DNA from: Notamacropus eugenii
Taxonomy: Eukaryota; Chordata; Mammalia; Diprotodontia; Macropodidae
Reading direction: 5' to 3'
NCBI RefSeq assembly: GCF_028372415.1
Contig: NC_092877.1
Span: 211,908,116 to 211,972,115 of the forward strand
Length of the DNA stretch: 64,000 bases
Shown: positions 43,301 through 54,604 of the stretch, piece by piece
How positions within the stretch are numbered: position 1 is the stretch's first letter
Layout: each line of letters opens with the position of its first letter
Program-made: the position numbers and the translations under genes
The notes under the pieces: model-generated
Told to the model about the DNA's origin: nothing
The model's input: only the letters and a program-made list of their open reading frames with translations
The model's database searches: none

Positions 43301-43824
43301 CTTGGATTGGATTGGTAACATGATTAATAATATAAAACATTTAAAATTAGCAATTAGAAAAATTAATGAGTTTTTTACATTCATTTAAAAAAAACTATTG
43401 CCTTTGTCATGTTAATATAAGAAACATTTTTTAACCCAAACAATATTTTCTGAAAAGTTTTTCTTTTTGGTCTGGTTTCATCATGTATTGGATGTGCCTG
43501 TATTTTAATGGTTCCAATGTGGAGAGTGTAATCGTTAGGCAGTTAATTCAAGAATAACCTTGAAAATGATTCCTTGCTGATTCACCCAGGATAAATAGAA
43601 AATGATGTTCATTCAACTAATTCAGTTTTAAAAGATCTCAACAAGCTAGAATAATGGTGAAACTTAATAAGGTAAGGTGAAATTTAATAGGGACAGATTT
43701 AAAGTGCGATCATCAGGTTCAGAAAATCAGCTATCCAAGTAGAGAAATGAGGGAGGCATGGCCAGACCACATTTTAAAATATCCAATATTTTTTAGTGAA
43801 TTGAAAATTCAGTGTGTCAACAAT

Positions 43825-44215
43825 GTGACATGGTGCTAATAATAACCATGATAACAGACACATAGGACTTTAAAGTTTGTAAATAAATTTCTTCATTTTA
43901 GCCTCACAACTCTGTGAGGTAGACACTATAGATAAGACTCCTATTTTATAGGCAGATGGTCTATTAGGTAGATTGCTAGGCCTAGGGTTAGGAAGACCTG
44001 AGTTCAAATCTGGCCTCAGACGCCAGCTGTGTGATACTGGGCAAACCACTTAACTTTGGATGACCTCAGTTTCTCATCTCTAAAATGGGCATAAGAATAT
44101 CTTACAGGGTTGTTGTGAGGTTTAAGTGAGAAAATTAACGTAAAACACTTAGCTAGCTATTAAGGAAACAGGCCGAGGAAAGGTGAAGTGATTTTCTTAT
44201 GTTTCTACGCTTAGT
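43825..44215 (-). mobile_element. MIR CORE-SINE, antisense, split by a plus-strand SINE
   Basis: AGCCTCACAACTCTGTGAGG and TCCTATTTTATAGGCAGATG on the left; AAGGAAACAGGCCGAGGAAA continues on the right after the SINE at 43965-44160. Confidence 0.7.
43965..44160 (+). mobile_element. CORE-SINE nested in a MIR
   Basis: GAGTTCAAATCTGGCCTCAG, TGACCTCAGTTTCTCATCTC and ACAGGGTTGTTGTGAGG. Confidence 0.75.
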
Positions 44216-44239
44216 CATTTGTCAGAATGTCTTCTCTTT

Positions 44240-44460
44240 GTTGTTGTGGAGTAGCGTGTGTCAAACTCTTCATAGCCTCATTTGAGATTTTCTTGGCAAA
44301 GATGCTGGAGTGGTTTGCCATTTCCTTCTCCAGAGAAACTGAGGCAAGCAGGGTTAAGTGACTTATTCAGATAGTAAAGTATCTGAGGCTGGTTTTGAAC
44401 TCAAAAAGATAAGCCTTCCTGATTCCAAGTCTAGTGCTCACTGCATCGTCTAGCTATCCC
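44240..44460 (-). mobile_element. MAR1-type CORE-SINE, antisense
   Basis: GAGTGGTTTGCCATTTCCTT, AGAAACTGAGGCAAGCAGGG and a head ending ACTGCATCGTCTAGCTATCC. Confidence 0.88.
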
Positions 44461-44849
44461 AATTTTAAGCCTAATACTGTGTGTTCTCGGTGCAAAACTG
44501 TAAAAAACAAACAAACAAAACCCAGCAATAACATTCTAGGCTTCGTTAAGGGAGACATGATGTCCAGAATGAAGGTAATAATGGCTTTACTATACTCTGT
44601 CTACCTTATCACATAGTAGCTGAAATATTATAATCTGTTCTAGATATTTTAGAGAAAACAAACATTCTGGAGCATGAACAGAAGAGAAGAGCAGGATGAT
44701 GATAAGATTGGAGGACCTGGAGAAGAAAAGACTGAAACATGGTTAGCCATCTGTAAGGACATGAAGGACAATCTTGGGAGAGTGGGGCTAGAGCTAGAGA
44801 GAAGAGCTAGATCCACTGGGTAATATTTACAGGGACATGTTCGGGATTA

Positions 44850-45005
44850 GTATTTCAAGGGACCTTAAATTTCATCTAACAACAACCCTGTCATTTTAGA
44901 GATAATGAAACTAAGATCCAGAGAAGTTAACTGAATTGCCCAAGGAAATAAGTGTCAGGATTGGTATTCAAAACCAAATTCTTCAAATCTTCCACTTTCC
45001 TGTGC
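44850..45005 (-). mobile_element. MIR CORE-SINE, antisense
   Basis: CATTTTAGAGATAATGAAAC, AGATCCAGAGAAGTTAACTG and TTGGTATTCAAAACC. Confidence 0.6.
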
Positions 45006-45287
45006 TGTTTAATGTAAATAAAATCTTTCTGTCAACTACAGTTGTATAAAAGTGCAATAGGTTACCTGGAGAAGTAATTGCTGCAATTCTTTATGAAGAG
45101 AATGGATGGTGGTCACTTTGGGGTACGTTGTAGGAGGGATTCTTGGTCAGGTACAGATTAGGTTAGATTAAATGGTCTATGAGTTCTTTTCTAAATTAAA
45201 TTATATCAAATATTTCTTAAGATTATTGTTCAGTACTATTATGGGCAAGGGGAAGGGTTCCTCTTGTACCTTATGGTGTATGGCATT

Positions 45288-45340
45288 TTATATATGTATA
45301 CATATATATGTATACAAGTATATGTATATATATATATGAC
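45288..45340. repeat. AT-rich TATATG repeat
   Basis: TATATATGTATACATATATA-type units. Confidence 0.9.
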
Positions 45341-45729
45341 TATAATAAAAGATAGAATGTAATAATTATATCAGAGAAATCTAAAAAAAGTGCTATTTGA
45401 GGCCCAGGAGGGAAATATTATTTCTGAGTAAAGTGTTTAATTTACTTAACAACTCTGATAATCCCAGGTTTGATGGAGGAGGTATTCTATACTGCTGCCC
45501 TAGATCTCATCTCAAAGTATCAGTTTCTTCTTGATGGTTGGATGAATTCTGACTCTGCCATCATTTCAAAACTGAATTTTCTTCTCATGGAATGTGTAAA
45601 AATTGTGGGGTGAAATAAGCAGAATTCATAGAACAATATGCATAGTAATCATTTATAACAATGTTAATGAAAGTATCATTAAAAAGATAGTAACTCTGAA
45701 AAAGTGGGGGACATTGAAGGTTCTGAGGA

Positions 45730-45823
45730 AGAGATAATAGCAAAGATAATAATAGCTAACATTTATATAGCACTTACTGGGTACCAGGTACATGGGTAAT
45801 AGGTACTGCATTACAATTACTTT
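45730..45823 (-). mobile_element. MIR CORE-SINE, left part of a split copy
   Basis: GATAATAATAGCTAACATTT, TATAGCACTTACTGGG and TACTGCATTACAATTAC: a reversed MIR 3' end. The rest of the same MIR is at 48428-48650, after the HAL1 insertion. Confidence 0.8.
45811..45823. repeat. Left target-site duplication of the older HAL1
   Basis: TTACAATTACTTT here against TTACAGTTATTCT at 48428-48440, 10 of 13 identical. Both positions are the same point of the MIR. Confidence 0.6.
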
Positions 45824-48427
45824 TAAAAATCTTTTTTCCTTTCTTTTTATTTTTATTTTAGACCTAAATACCAAACACAAATACAGAATAAAGAAAAGAA
45901 AGAATATTATAAATTTAAATATTGAAACTTAAATGCAGTAAGAGAAGTCATGGATATAGCAGAATATAAAGGAGAATTCAAAATACGTAGCGATAAATTT
46001 TCATTTCAAGAAAGCCTGTATGATAAATACTACACATTGAGGTGAGAGCTGTCCATCTTTGCTTCCTTGTAAGTTGTCCTTTTTTTCTCTGCTGTGCACT
46101 TTCAACTTTGCACTTTTTACCTCCTTCCTCCCTCCCCCCCAGAAGATTACAATAAAGTATGGATATATTTATAGATATATAATCCACATATACACATATA
46201 CACCCATGTACTTACATACATATGTACATGTATAGATATATTTTCCCTAACAAATTCTATTCATGATCTTTGTTTTTATGTTTGTATCTCTTATTTCCTA
46301 TCCCTCCTGACTCCTCTACTTTACTTCTTCCTGCTACCTTGCCCTCCTATTACTTACCCTACCCTCCCTCAAAGGATCCCTCACCTATCTTCCCATTCCC
46401 ATAAATCTGAACACCCTTCTAATAACTCACTATAATTTATTCCCTCACCTTCCCTTTTAGAGATCTCTGTTATCCTCTTCCCCTCCCCACCCCCTTACTG
46501 TTTTATTTCTTCTGAATTTAGAAGACTTTTATACTCTTCTAGATATATATGTATTGTTCCCTCTTACACCCATGTCTAATGAAAGTAGGTTACCAGAACT
46601 ACCATCTCCTCCCCCATCTACTTCCTCTGTGTCAGTTTTTCCTCTTACTCCTCATTTGTATAAAATAATTATTCTTTTTAGCTGTTCCTAAATGGTTTTA
46701 CTTTTTAAAGTCATATCACACTCAAGCTTTCTTCCGAACTACCCAATTACTAATGACAATCTTAGACATATGTTTTACATTTTGCATATGTAAAAGGTAA
46801 ATGGTCTGTCTTTATTGAATTGTTTTTGTTCAGTCTTTGATATGTGCCTTATGTATGTCATCTTCTATTACATTCAGGTTTTTGGTTGATTGATTTGTTT
46901 GTTTGTTTTTTAACAAAGTCCTGAAAGTCTGACAGTTGACCAAATTTTCACTTTTTTTTTTTTCATTCAGGATTATGCTTAACTTGGCTGGGTATGATAT
47001 TTTCATCCAGAACACCAGTTCTTTTGCTCTTTGATATATAGTGTTCCAAGACCTGTGATCCTTTCATTCTCCACTGCTAGGTCTTGTGTGATTCTAATTG
47101 TGGTACCATCATATTTAAATTGTATTTTTTTCTTGTTGCTTTTAATATTTTATCCTTGAGCTGGGAGTTTGAGAATTTGACTATGATATTCCTATGAGTT
47201 TTCCTCATAGGATCTCTTTCAGGTGATGATTGATGGAATTTTTTTCCTGTTTTTACTTCCCTACTCCCTACCTTATTCTATTGCTTCAGGACAATTTTCT
47301 TTAATTATTTCTTATATTATTATGTCAAGATTCTTTTTTTTTTTTATCATAGCTTTCAGGTAGTCCAATTATTCTTATGTTTTCTTGATCTGTCATCCAG
47401 ATCAGTTGTTTTTCTTGTTAGATGTTTCATTTTCTCTTCTATTTTTTTGTTCTTTTTATTTTGTTTAATTATATCTTGATCTCTTCTAACTTCACTGTGT
47501 TCACTTTGCCCATTTCTAATTCTCAAGGTGTCATTTTCTTCCTTAAGATTCTGAATCTTGTTTCCTAATTGATTGACTTTCTGTTCATAGTCTTCTTGTT
47601 TTTCCTGGATCATTCTGATTTTTTTTAGTTTTTTTTTTTTTTATCAATCTCTCTCATTTGATTATTAAAGTTTTTTTTAAAGTTCTTCTATAAATTCTTT
47701 TTGGACAGGTGACCATTTGACATTACTCTTTGGGGTAGAAGAGGGTTTCTTTGCTTCAATATCCTTCTTTGAAGATGAACCCTGGTCTTCTCTATTTTCA
47801 TAATAGTTTTCTATGATTGGATTCTTTGCCCGTGCAATTTTTTTTGTAGTGGTAGCTTAATTTTTTGTAATCACCTTTAGCCCTGAGGTATGGGGGATGG
47901 CACCTCTTGACCCTCATCTTCAGTTGACCCATTTAGACTGGAACCAAAGCTCAACCTCCAGTCTCCTGTAAGTGCCCACAGTCAGGGCATTCTGCCCCAC
48001 TGCTTCTGCACTCACCCATTATGTTCTAGTTCTCTCTCTCTCCTGATGCTCTCTGCAACACAACTCACTTAGACTCCCAGCTCCGCTCACTGTCCCAGGG
48101 GTAAAAGTTCCTGTGGATGTGGCCACTTCCCAAACCAGCTAACCTCAGGGCTTACCACTTGTGTAAGTGATTTGCCACTTCTTGTTTACCTTGAACTCTA
48201 GCCTGGAGGTGTTTACTCTTCACAAGGACCAAATCCTATCCTGAGATTTTTCTTCTGATCTTCTCAGATTGTCCCAGGAGGACCCCATACTGTGCCCCAA
48301 TTATTTATTTTTACCTGCACATTGTTAGCCCTGAGGTGCTCGTTTTATCTCTTTTGTGAGGGAAAATCTTGAGAGCTTAGAATTTTCTGACCTACTCCTC
48401 CATCTTCCCAGAATCTTCTCTTGCAGG
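45824..48427 (-). mobile_element. Older, decayed half-L1 (HAL1)
   Basis: On minus: 5' end with GGAAGATGGAGGAGTAGGTC near 48400, a 5' UTR to about 47860, ORF1 remnants (coiled coil near 47360-47610 with QNLKEENDTLRIRN, and C-terminal domain near 46950-47000 with ISYPAKLSIIL), then a ~1-kb 3' UTR with a G-rich purine tract (46118-46140). No ORF2 lies between ORF1 and the 3' UTR. Same layout as 22283-25191 but with several stops and gaps. It splits a MIR and has imperfect 13-bp duplications, both signs of greater age. Confidence 0.75.
46950..47860 (-). pseudogene. Decayed ORF1 of the older HAL1
   Basis: The longest open piece (47356-47613, 85 codons) is a charged heptad-rich coiled coil ending KHLTRKTTDLDDRSRK, matching the KYLIGKTTDLENRIRR region of the intact ORF1 at 23266-24354. 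A separate frame carries the C-terminal domain. Not translatable as one protein because of frame changes and stops; several breaks. Confidence 0.75.
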
Positions 48428-48650
48428 TTACAGTTATTCTCTCATTTGATCTCATTTATTATCTCAATTATTATCTAATTTGATTAACCTTTCGTGGTAA
48501 GTGCTCTTCTTATCCTCAAATTACGGATTTACAATCAGAGGTTAAGTGACTTGTCCAAGATCACACAGGTAATAAGTATCTGAGGCTGGATTTGGAGTCA
48601 AGTCCTGATTCCAGACCTGGTGCACTATCCACTGCACCATCCAGCAGAGA
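48428..48650 (-). mobile_element. MIR CORE-SINE, right part of a split copy
   Basis: CTCTCATTTGATCTCATTTA, GGTTAAGTGACTTGTCCAAG and a head-like end CACTATCCACTGCACCATCC. Partner of 45730-45823. Confidence 0.85.
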
Positions 48651-48955
48651 GAGGCAATTAGTTTTGGAAAGAATATTATATATATTTTCAGACAAGGAAA
48701 GTTTCTGTATCAGGTTTTTATTTTCTTGATTGTTTTTCTTTGTCACAAGGAAAGGTTTGATTTGGAAAGCATGGGAAATGACTGAAGGAGTATTGAAAAG
48801 GAGAAAAGATATCGTTAAAACAATAAAGAAAAAACAAAACCCAGAATTTTTTCCTTCATAATATCTTTCTCTGACTAATCTCAATAAGTTCTCAGCATGC
48901 CATTCACTCCAGAAACTTGTGCTTCTGTGTAATACTGGCCCTTCCTTCATTTCCT

Positions 48956-49023
48956 TCCTTGCCCTCTTTTCTTTCTTTTCTTTTTCTTTCTTTCTTTCTC
49001 TTTCTTTCTTTCTTTCTTTCCTC

Positions 49024-49117
<94 letters not shown>

Positions 49118-49292
49118 CTCTTTCTTCCTTCCTTCCTTTCTGTCTTCCTTCCTTCCTTCCTTTCTTCCTCCCTCCCTTTTTTCTTTCTTTCTTTCTTTTT
49201 CTTCCTTCCTTCCTTCCTTCCTTTGTTCCTTCCTTCCTTCTTTCCTTCCTTCCTTCCTTTCTTCTTTTCTTTCTTCCTTTCTTTCTTCTTTC
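48956..49292. repeat. (CTTT)n / (CCTT)n microsatellite, ~335 bp
   Basis: Long CTTT arrays to about 49115, then CCTT and mixed units. The 136-256-codon frames on both strands are artefacts of the repeat. Confidence 0.97.
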
Positions 49293-49294
49293 CA

Positions 49295-49770
49295 TGCCCA
49301 GTACCCAATATCGTGCCTTGCACATAGTCACTATTCAGTAAATATTTGCTGATTTGCTTGGTTGACTTATGAATGTTAATCTCACTCAGGAATGTCACTC
49401 TGTCCTGTGTCCTGTTTCTGCCCTTTTGGACATCAGACAGGTCCAGCTTACTTCTGGCAGGATTATGGGCACTCTGAGGATTCTGCAGCTTGACATCTGA
49501 GTAGTAAACAGGACTTGACAATTTATCTCGTAGAAATGATTGTCAAATCAACAAGCATTTATTAAACATATCCTAGGGGGATAAGAAAAAAAAAGAAAAA
49601 AAGTCTCCCTGTTCTCAAAGAACTCAAGGTCTAGTAAAGGAAGCTGCTTTCAAACAAGCATGTACAAACAAAATATACACAGGATAAATTACATTTTATG
49701 ACATTATCTAATATGCCCCCTCATCTTATAAGGAAACCCAGAGATTCAAAGAGGGGATGTCCGGAGCAAA
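49295..49770. other. Intron sequence with an L2/MIR-like end
   Basis: CCAGTACCCAATATCGTGCC and AAATATTTGCTGATTTGCTT at the start look like an L2 3' end. Otherwise unassigned. Confidence 0.4.
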
Positions 49771-49975
49771 TACAAAATTCTCTGTCCTGACATTCAAAAT
49801 GTGCCTTCACCCAGCCGTCTCCTACCAGTCTAGTTCTCTTACACCTAATTCCCCAACGTGTACTCTTCAATCCAAAGACACTGGTCTCCTGTTCTGTTGT
49901 ACAAACAAGATACCACATTCCTCAGTTCCTAGAATTTTCTCTGGCTGTCCCCTGCTCCAACTACTGACCTCCTTG

Positions 49976-50080
49976 GTTAGTCGCAATTAAATCTCACCTT
50001 CTGTAGAAAAGCTTCTGTAACTCCTCAGTAAGTCACAATTAAATCTCGCCTTCTACAGGAAGGCTTCCCTAAACCCTCTT
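49976..50080. repeat. Tandem duplication of ~50 bp in L2
   Basis: TAGTCGCAATTAAATCTCAC and AAGTCACAATTAAATCTCGC begin two copies with CTTCTGTAGAAAAGCTTC / CTTCTACAGGAAGGCTTC. Confidence 0.8.
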
Positions 50081-50689
50081 CATTTCTCATGACTTCAATT
50101 TTGGACTATTGCTTTTGTCTTCTGGTTGATCTTCTGGCCTTTCTCCTCAGTTCAGTCCATCCTCCTCTCACCTACTAAATGTGATCTTAAAATTGATCTG
50201 ACCCTGTCACACTCCCCAGCCCCATTCAATAAACTCTAGTTCACTGTTACCTCCAGGATCAAATGTAAAAGCTTCTGTATAGTATTTAAGAACCTTCACA
50301 ACCCTTCCTCTTTCCAGTCATCTCTATTCCAACGCTGTCTAACTGGCTGTCCTTACACCTGACAATCCATCTCCCGACTCCAAACCTTTTCACTGACTGA
50401 CTGTCAGACCTAGAATGGTCTCCTTCCTCACTTCCTCCTCCTGGCTTACCTCGCTTCCTTCAAGCCTTAGATAATATCTGTTTGCGGAAGACTTTCTTTC
50501 CCCTACCCCATTCCATCCCATGGCTAGTGCTGTCCTTGATACTTACTTCCCTTTGCACCGCATACATCTTGTACATACATAGTGATTTGCATGTTATTTC
50601 TTATATTAGAATGCAAGCTCCCTTTAGGGTAGGGGTGGAATTTTTATTTTTATTTTTTGCCTTTCTTTGTATTTCCAGTCCTTGTTATT

Positions 50690-50864
50690 TGTCCTTCATT
50701 CTCAAAGAGGACCATGATATCAGGAAAGATGATACCATAACTTGCAAGTGAATTAGATTTAATGAAGGAGGGCTGTGAAAGGTCATCAGCCTCACTTTCT
50801 CCTCTGGAGCCCTCTGGGTCCAGTGGCAAGATATAGATCAGGATGACTGGAGATCCCTCCCTGT
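50690..50864 (-). mobile_element. 3' part of a marsupial tRNA-related SINE, antisense, in L2
   Basis: TTCTCAAAGAGGACCATGAT, AGGAGGGCTGTGAAAGG and CTCTGGGTCCAGTGGCAAGA reverse the tail of the 6980-7172 family. Confidence 0.8.
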
Positions 50865-50884
50865 CCCCCCCCCCCCCCCCCCCC
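50865..50884. repeat. C20 homopolymer
   Basis: Twenty C in a row at the junction of the SINE with L2. Length may be affected by sequencing. Confidence 0.9.
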
Positions 50885-50929
50885 AGTGTTTTAATAAAAT
50901 GTTTGTTGACTGACTGCATTGGAGGTATC

Positions 50930-52285
50930 TATAATACCTTTGCTTCAAAGAACTTATTAGAAGTAATCCAGTCTAATAGTCATTAAGCATCTGCTTTGTT
51001 GAGTACACTCAGGATTTGTGTGGAAAGACGAAGACAAAGAAGGCAGAGATAAATGGGAACCATAGTTTTCTCATCAAACAAGCTTCGTTCTCATACACGT
51101 TTTGGAAGGAGATCTGGATCAGAAGCCTATTTTGATTTAATACTTGCAAATCTCAACCATGGTGCACCCTTCAAAATCTTCATTTTTACTTCCCTACAAA
51201 ACACTATCCAAGCAGAGAGAGAAATTCATTGACCACAGTGCTTAGAGTGAATTCCAATCTTGTTAAGTGGAGAAATTCACTGGAATTACCACAGTATATC
51301 TTTAAAAGTGCCAGGACCAGTGGAACATGTTCAACTAAAATCCATTTCATGTTGATAGAACATTGATTCTGTGTTGAAGGAAGAAAATATATACATTGGT
51401 TTCCTTAGTTGAGAAACAGGCCTTTCCTTATTTGTTTTTCCCTGAAGGTAAGTGATTGAGATGGTGATGGAATCTGGGAGCTTGGGGGAGGATGGGAGTA
51501 ATCTCCCCTTCCTCCCACACTCATCATTCACTTTTTCTCTTCCACTTACTGTTTAAAACACAGCTATTTTGTTTGTCCTTCAGCTATGTGACTCTGGGCA
51601 TTTTTCTTGAAAAAAAAAAAAAAGAGGTTGTCATATCAGACCCTTTGGAATGTAAGACACAGTAATTGCCTTTCATCAGTCTGCTAGGACCTCGAAATAG
51701 GTGCTTTAGCTTTCCCCATGTTTCCTTGGCCATAGGAAGTGCAGAGTTTATCCCAGCTTCTTTATGACCAAGGATCCTCAGCTGTTTGGCTTTTATAGCT
51801 TAGAGTTAAAGCTGCTAAGTCATTCTTTGGAAGAAAGTAAGTACTAAGAGTAAGATTTAGTACTTCTCCCTTCAATGGCCTTCACTTCATGGAGGCTTTA
51901 TAAAAGATACAATTGAAAAAACGCTTCTGTGAAAATGATTTTTTTCCTAACAAAAATAATATTAATTTTTCAGCACTAACATAAAATCTGGATAATTTAC
52001 TTACTAAAATATTATGTGCTGTAAAAAAAAAAAGTTCTCCTGGGGCTTGAAAGACTAAGTGTAAATCTCTAACTATAATTCTTAGAAAAATGGAGTAATT
52101 TAGGCCTTTTGGGGGCTCTGTCTCATGGAATAATATTAATCATATACAACACAATGCTATTTAAGGAACACCTTTTCTCCTTATTTTTTTTAAAAAAGAA
52201 GAATTTCTATATACCGCTATCGCTGAAGTGTTAACTTTAGTTTGTAACTAGAAAATGACCACAAGGCAATGTTTTAAAAATAGAT
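50930..52285. other. Repeat-poor intron sequence
   Basis: About 1.3 kb without a repeat that I recognise, the longest such stretch in the intron together with 54600-55835. No exon-like frame. Confidence 0.35.
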
Positions 52286-52289
52286 TTAT

Positions 52290-52740
52290 ATTGATATCTT
52301 TTGTTTTTTATATCACCTAGATTTTTTCACTCTATCTATTCCCCTTAGTTCTTTCACTCAGTCATCACTTGTAACAAAGAATTTATTTTTTTTAAATCAG
52401 CAAATCAATCAATACATAAAAAAAAATCTGACTTTACATTCAGCGTTCTACATTTGTAGACTTCTTTGCTTTTTCTTTCTCTTGCAAAAAAATGTTTGAA
52501 GCTGTCTTATATCTCTTATTTGGGCCAAGTTTGTTTATTGAGATTTTCTCAACATTGATTTTTGATTATTTTCTGGTAGTTCTTTCCATTTGCATTGTAT
52601 ATATTCTTTTCCCGACTCTCCATACTTTATTTTTTATAAATTGATGTCTTTCCATGTTTTTCTTTATTCATCATGTTTATTATTTCCTATGACATAATAA
52701 TGTGTTCTGTAACATCGACAGTAACTTAGCCACACTTATC
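52290..52740 (-). mobile_element. L1 LINE 3' fragment, antisense
   Basis: TTTATATTGATATCTTTTGT, TTCACTCAGTCATCACTTG and a decayed ORF2-tail part with TATTCATCATGTTTATT. Confidence 0.65.
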
Positions 52741-52741
52741 T

Positions 52742-53000
52742 AAAGAGATGAGCAGCTATGAGGATAGAGTGGATCAAGTACTGGGCTTGGAATCAGAAAG
52801 TCTTATCTTCCTTGGTTCAGATCTGACCTCAGACATTTACTATCTGCGTGATCCTGGGCAAGTCACTTAACCCTGCTTGCCTCGGTTTCCTTATCTGTAA
52901 AATGAACTAGAGAAGGAAATAGCAAACCACTCCAGGATCTTTGCCATGAAAACCCCAAATAAGATCTTGGAGAGTAAAAACAACTGAACAAGAACATACT
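52742..53000 (+). mobile_element. MAR1-type CORE-SINE
   Basis: Head GAGGATAGAGTGGATCAAGT, TGATCCTGGGCAAGTCACTT, core TGCCTCGGTTTCCTTATCTG, tail GAACTAGAGAAGGAAATAGC. Confidence 0.88.
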
Positions 53001-53079
53001 AGATATATGTATAATAAATTTGACACAGTTTCAAAGTGATCCTGCTCATCTATCTGTCTCCTTATGAAAAAGTCTTTAT

Positions 53080-53885
53080 GCTCTCTTCTGTATATTTTTT
53101 TTAAAAAAATGCTACAACAATTGTCTTTTCTTTCTTTTGCCATGTTGTTCGCTATTTCCTTACCCCTACTCCAATGTTCTCTACCACTGGTAGAAAAAGT
53201 ACTCCCTTTTAACAAATTATCATAGACAAACAAAATAAATTTATACTTTGGTCATGTCTGAAAATATGAATCTCAGTCTTTTTCCCATCTAGCCCTCCCA
53301 TTCCTTTGTCTGGAATAGTATTGCATTAATCAAAATTCTAAAAGCTTTTTTTATAACATAGTACTTATTGTATAAATTGCTCTCTTGGTTCTGATGTCTT
53401 AACTCTGGATCATCTTTGATAAATCTTTCCTGATTTCTCTGATTCTATAACATCATTTTTTTATGGCTTGGATGGCATTTCATTATATTCATATATCATA
53501 GTTTTTTGACCTTTCACCAATTAATGGATACCCTGTTAGTGCCTGATTCTTTACTACAACCAAAAATGCTGCTATAAATATTTTTGTACATATGGATTCT
53601 GTCTTTTTTTTCTTTCTTTCTCCCTTCCTTTTTTTCTCTTCTTCCTTCCTTCCTTCCTTCCTTCCTTCCTTCCTTCCTTCCTTCCTTCCTTCCTTCCTTC
53701 CTTCCTTCCTTCCTTCCTTCCTTCCTTCCTTCCTTCCTTCCTTCCTCCATCTCTGGGGATTTAGGCGTAATGCTGGTATTATTGGATCAAAGAGTACACA
53801 CAGTTGGGTGGTCTTTGGAGTATAGTTTTAAACTGCTTTCCAGAATAGCTAGACCAATTTATAGCTCCACCCTGGGTTTGGAATC
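53080..53885 (-). mobile_element. L1 LINE 3' end, antisense, with a CCTT array inside
   Basis: CTCTCTTGGTTCTGATGTC, CACCAATTAATGGATACCC and AATGCTGCTATAAATATTTT; then, past the array, TATTATTGGATCAAAGAGTA and TTTCCAGAATAGCTAGACC. Confidence 0.8.
53600..53746. repeat. (CCTT)n microsatellite
   Basis: About 27 pure TTCC units at 53639-53746 after a T/CT-rich lead. The long frames here are artefacts. Confidence 0.97.
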
Positions 53886-54229
53886 CACCCGGACTGTTGT
53901 TAACCCATGCCTTCCTTATCCTGTATTTGTGTCCCGGATATTTTGCATTCGAGTGTGAGTTTATTTTTGTCCTGATTATATTTCATCTTGCTTCATTGTT
54001 TGAGGAATTGTTTACCTTGTTTGCCAAGAAACTGGAAAGTGAGAGAAATAGAATCAAAGAATATGAAAGCTAGAAGGTATCCATCTAAAAGCTTCTCCCT
54101 CCCCTCATTTTTACAGAGGAAACCTGGCCCCCAAACCCAACTCAGCTCCTAATTCTCTAGACTTTCCCCCCTTGCCTTAGCCATCTTTTCTTGCTAGAGA
54201 AGTCTGGGATGAGTTGAAGATGGAAGTGG

Positions 54230-54490
54230 GGGGGGGCAGTCTTCTATTCCAATTGAAGAAGTATCCAGGTCAGGCACACTCACTTCTATTAGGGACCAGG
54301 TCTTGACTCCCCTCCCATGTGGACTTTTATATCTCCTGCTCCTCTCTCCCTTGTTAGGTTCTCTTTATTGTCTTCCTTCATCCAAATGTAGGCTTTCTGA
54401 GGGTAGAGTTTGTTTCTTTTTGTTTGTATTTGTATTCTTAGCACTTAAAACAATTCTTACCACCGTCATAAATGCTTCAGAAATAATATA
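54230..54490 (+). mobile_element. L2 LINE 3' end, decayed
   Basis: TGTAGGCTTTCTGAGGGTAG, TGTATTCTTAGCACTTAAAA and a final ATAAATGCTTC. A MIR-like antisense fragment follows to about 54600. Confidence 0.6.
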
Positions 54491-54604
54491 GGAAATGGAG
54501 GCCCTTCCTTAGAGGTTAAGTGTCTTTCGAAGGTTTTATAGGTAGTAAGCAGCCAATCCGGGGCTTTGTCAAATCCAAGTCAAGTGCCTTCCCTCACACC
54601 CCTC

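Larger units (their letters stand above)
43530..45195 (+). mobile_element. L3/CR1 LINE, broken into pieces by later insertions
   Basis: Collinear pieces: 43620-43815 (GATCTCAACAAGCTAGAATA, AATTTAATAGGGACAGATTT), 44670-44830 (GGAGGACCTGGAGAAG, TGGTTAGCCATCTGTAAGG) and 45040-45195 (TACCTGGAGAAGTAATTG, TAGATTAAATGGTCTATGAG). Between them lie a MIR with a nested SINE, a MAR1 SINE and another MIR. Confidence 0.65.
49775..50925 (+). mobile_element. L2 LINE 3' regions, two overlapping copies, with a SINE inside
   Basis: One L2 runs from about 49790 to 50090; a second from about 50095 (TTTTGGACTATTGCTTTTGT) through TCACACTCCCCAGCCCCATT to AGAATGCAAGCTCCC. After the antisense SINE it finishes with TTTAATAAAATGTTTGTTGA. 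A ~54-bp tandem duplication lies at 49976-50080. Confidence 0.75.

Noticed and set aside
48561-49521. Long Lys/Glu/Arg-rich and Phe/Leu/Ser-rich frames up to 256 codons
   Set aside because: Products of the CTTT/CCTT microsatellite on both strands.
53514-53958. Frames rich in PSFL or EGRK repeats
   Set aside because: Products of the CCTT array inside an L1 fragment.
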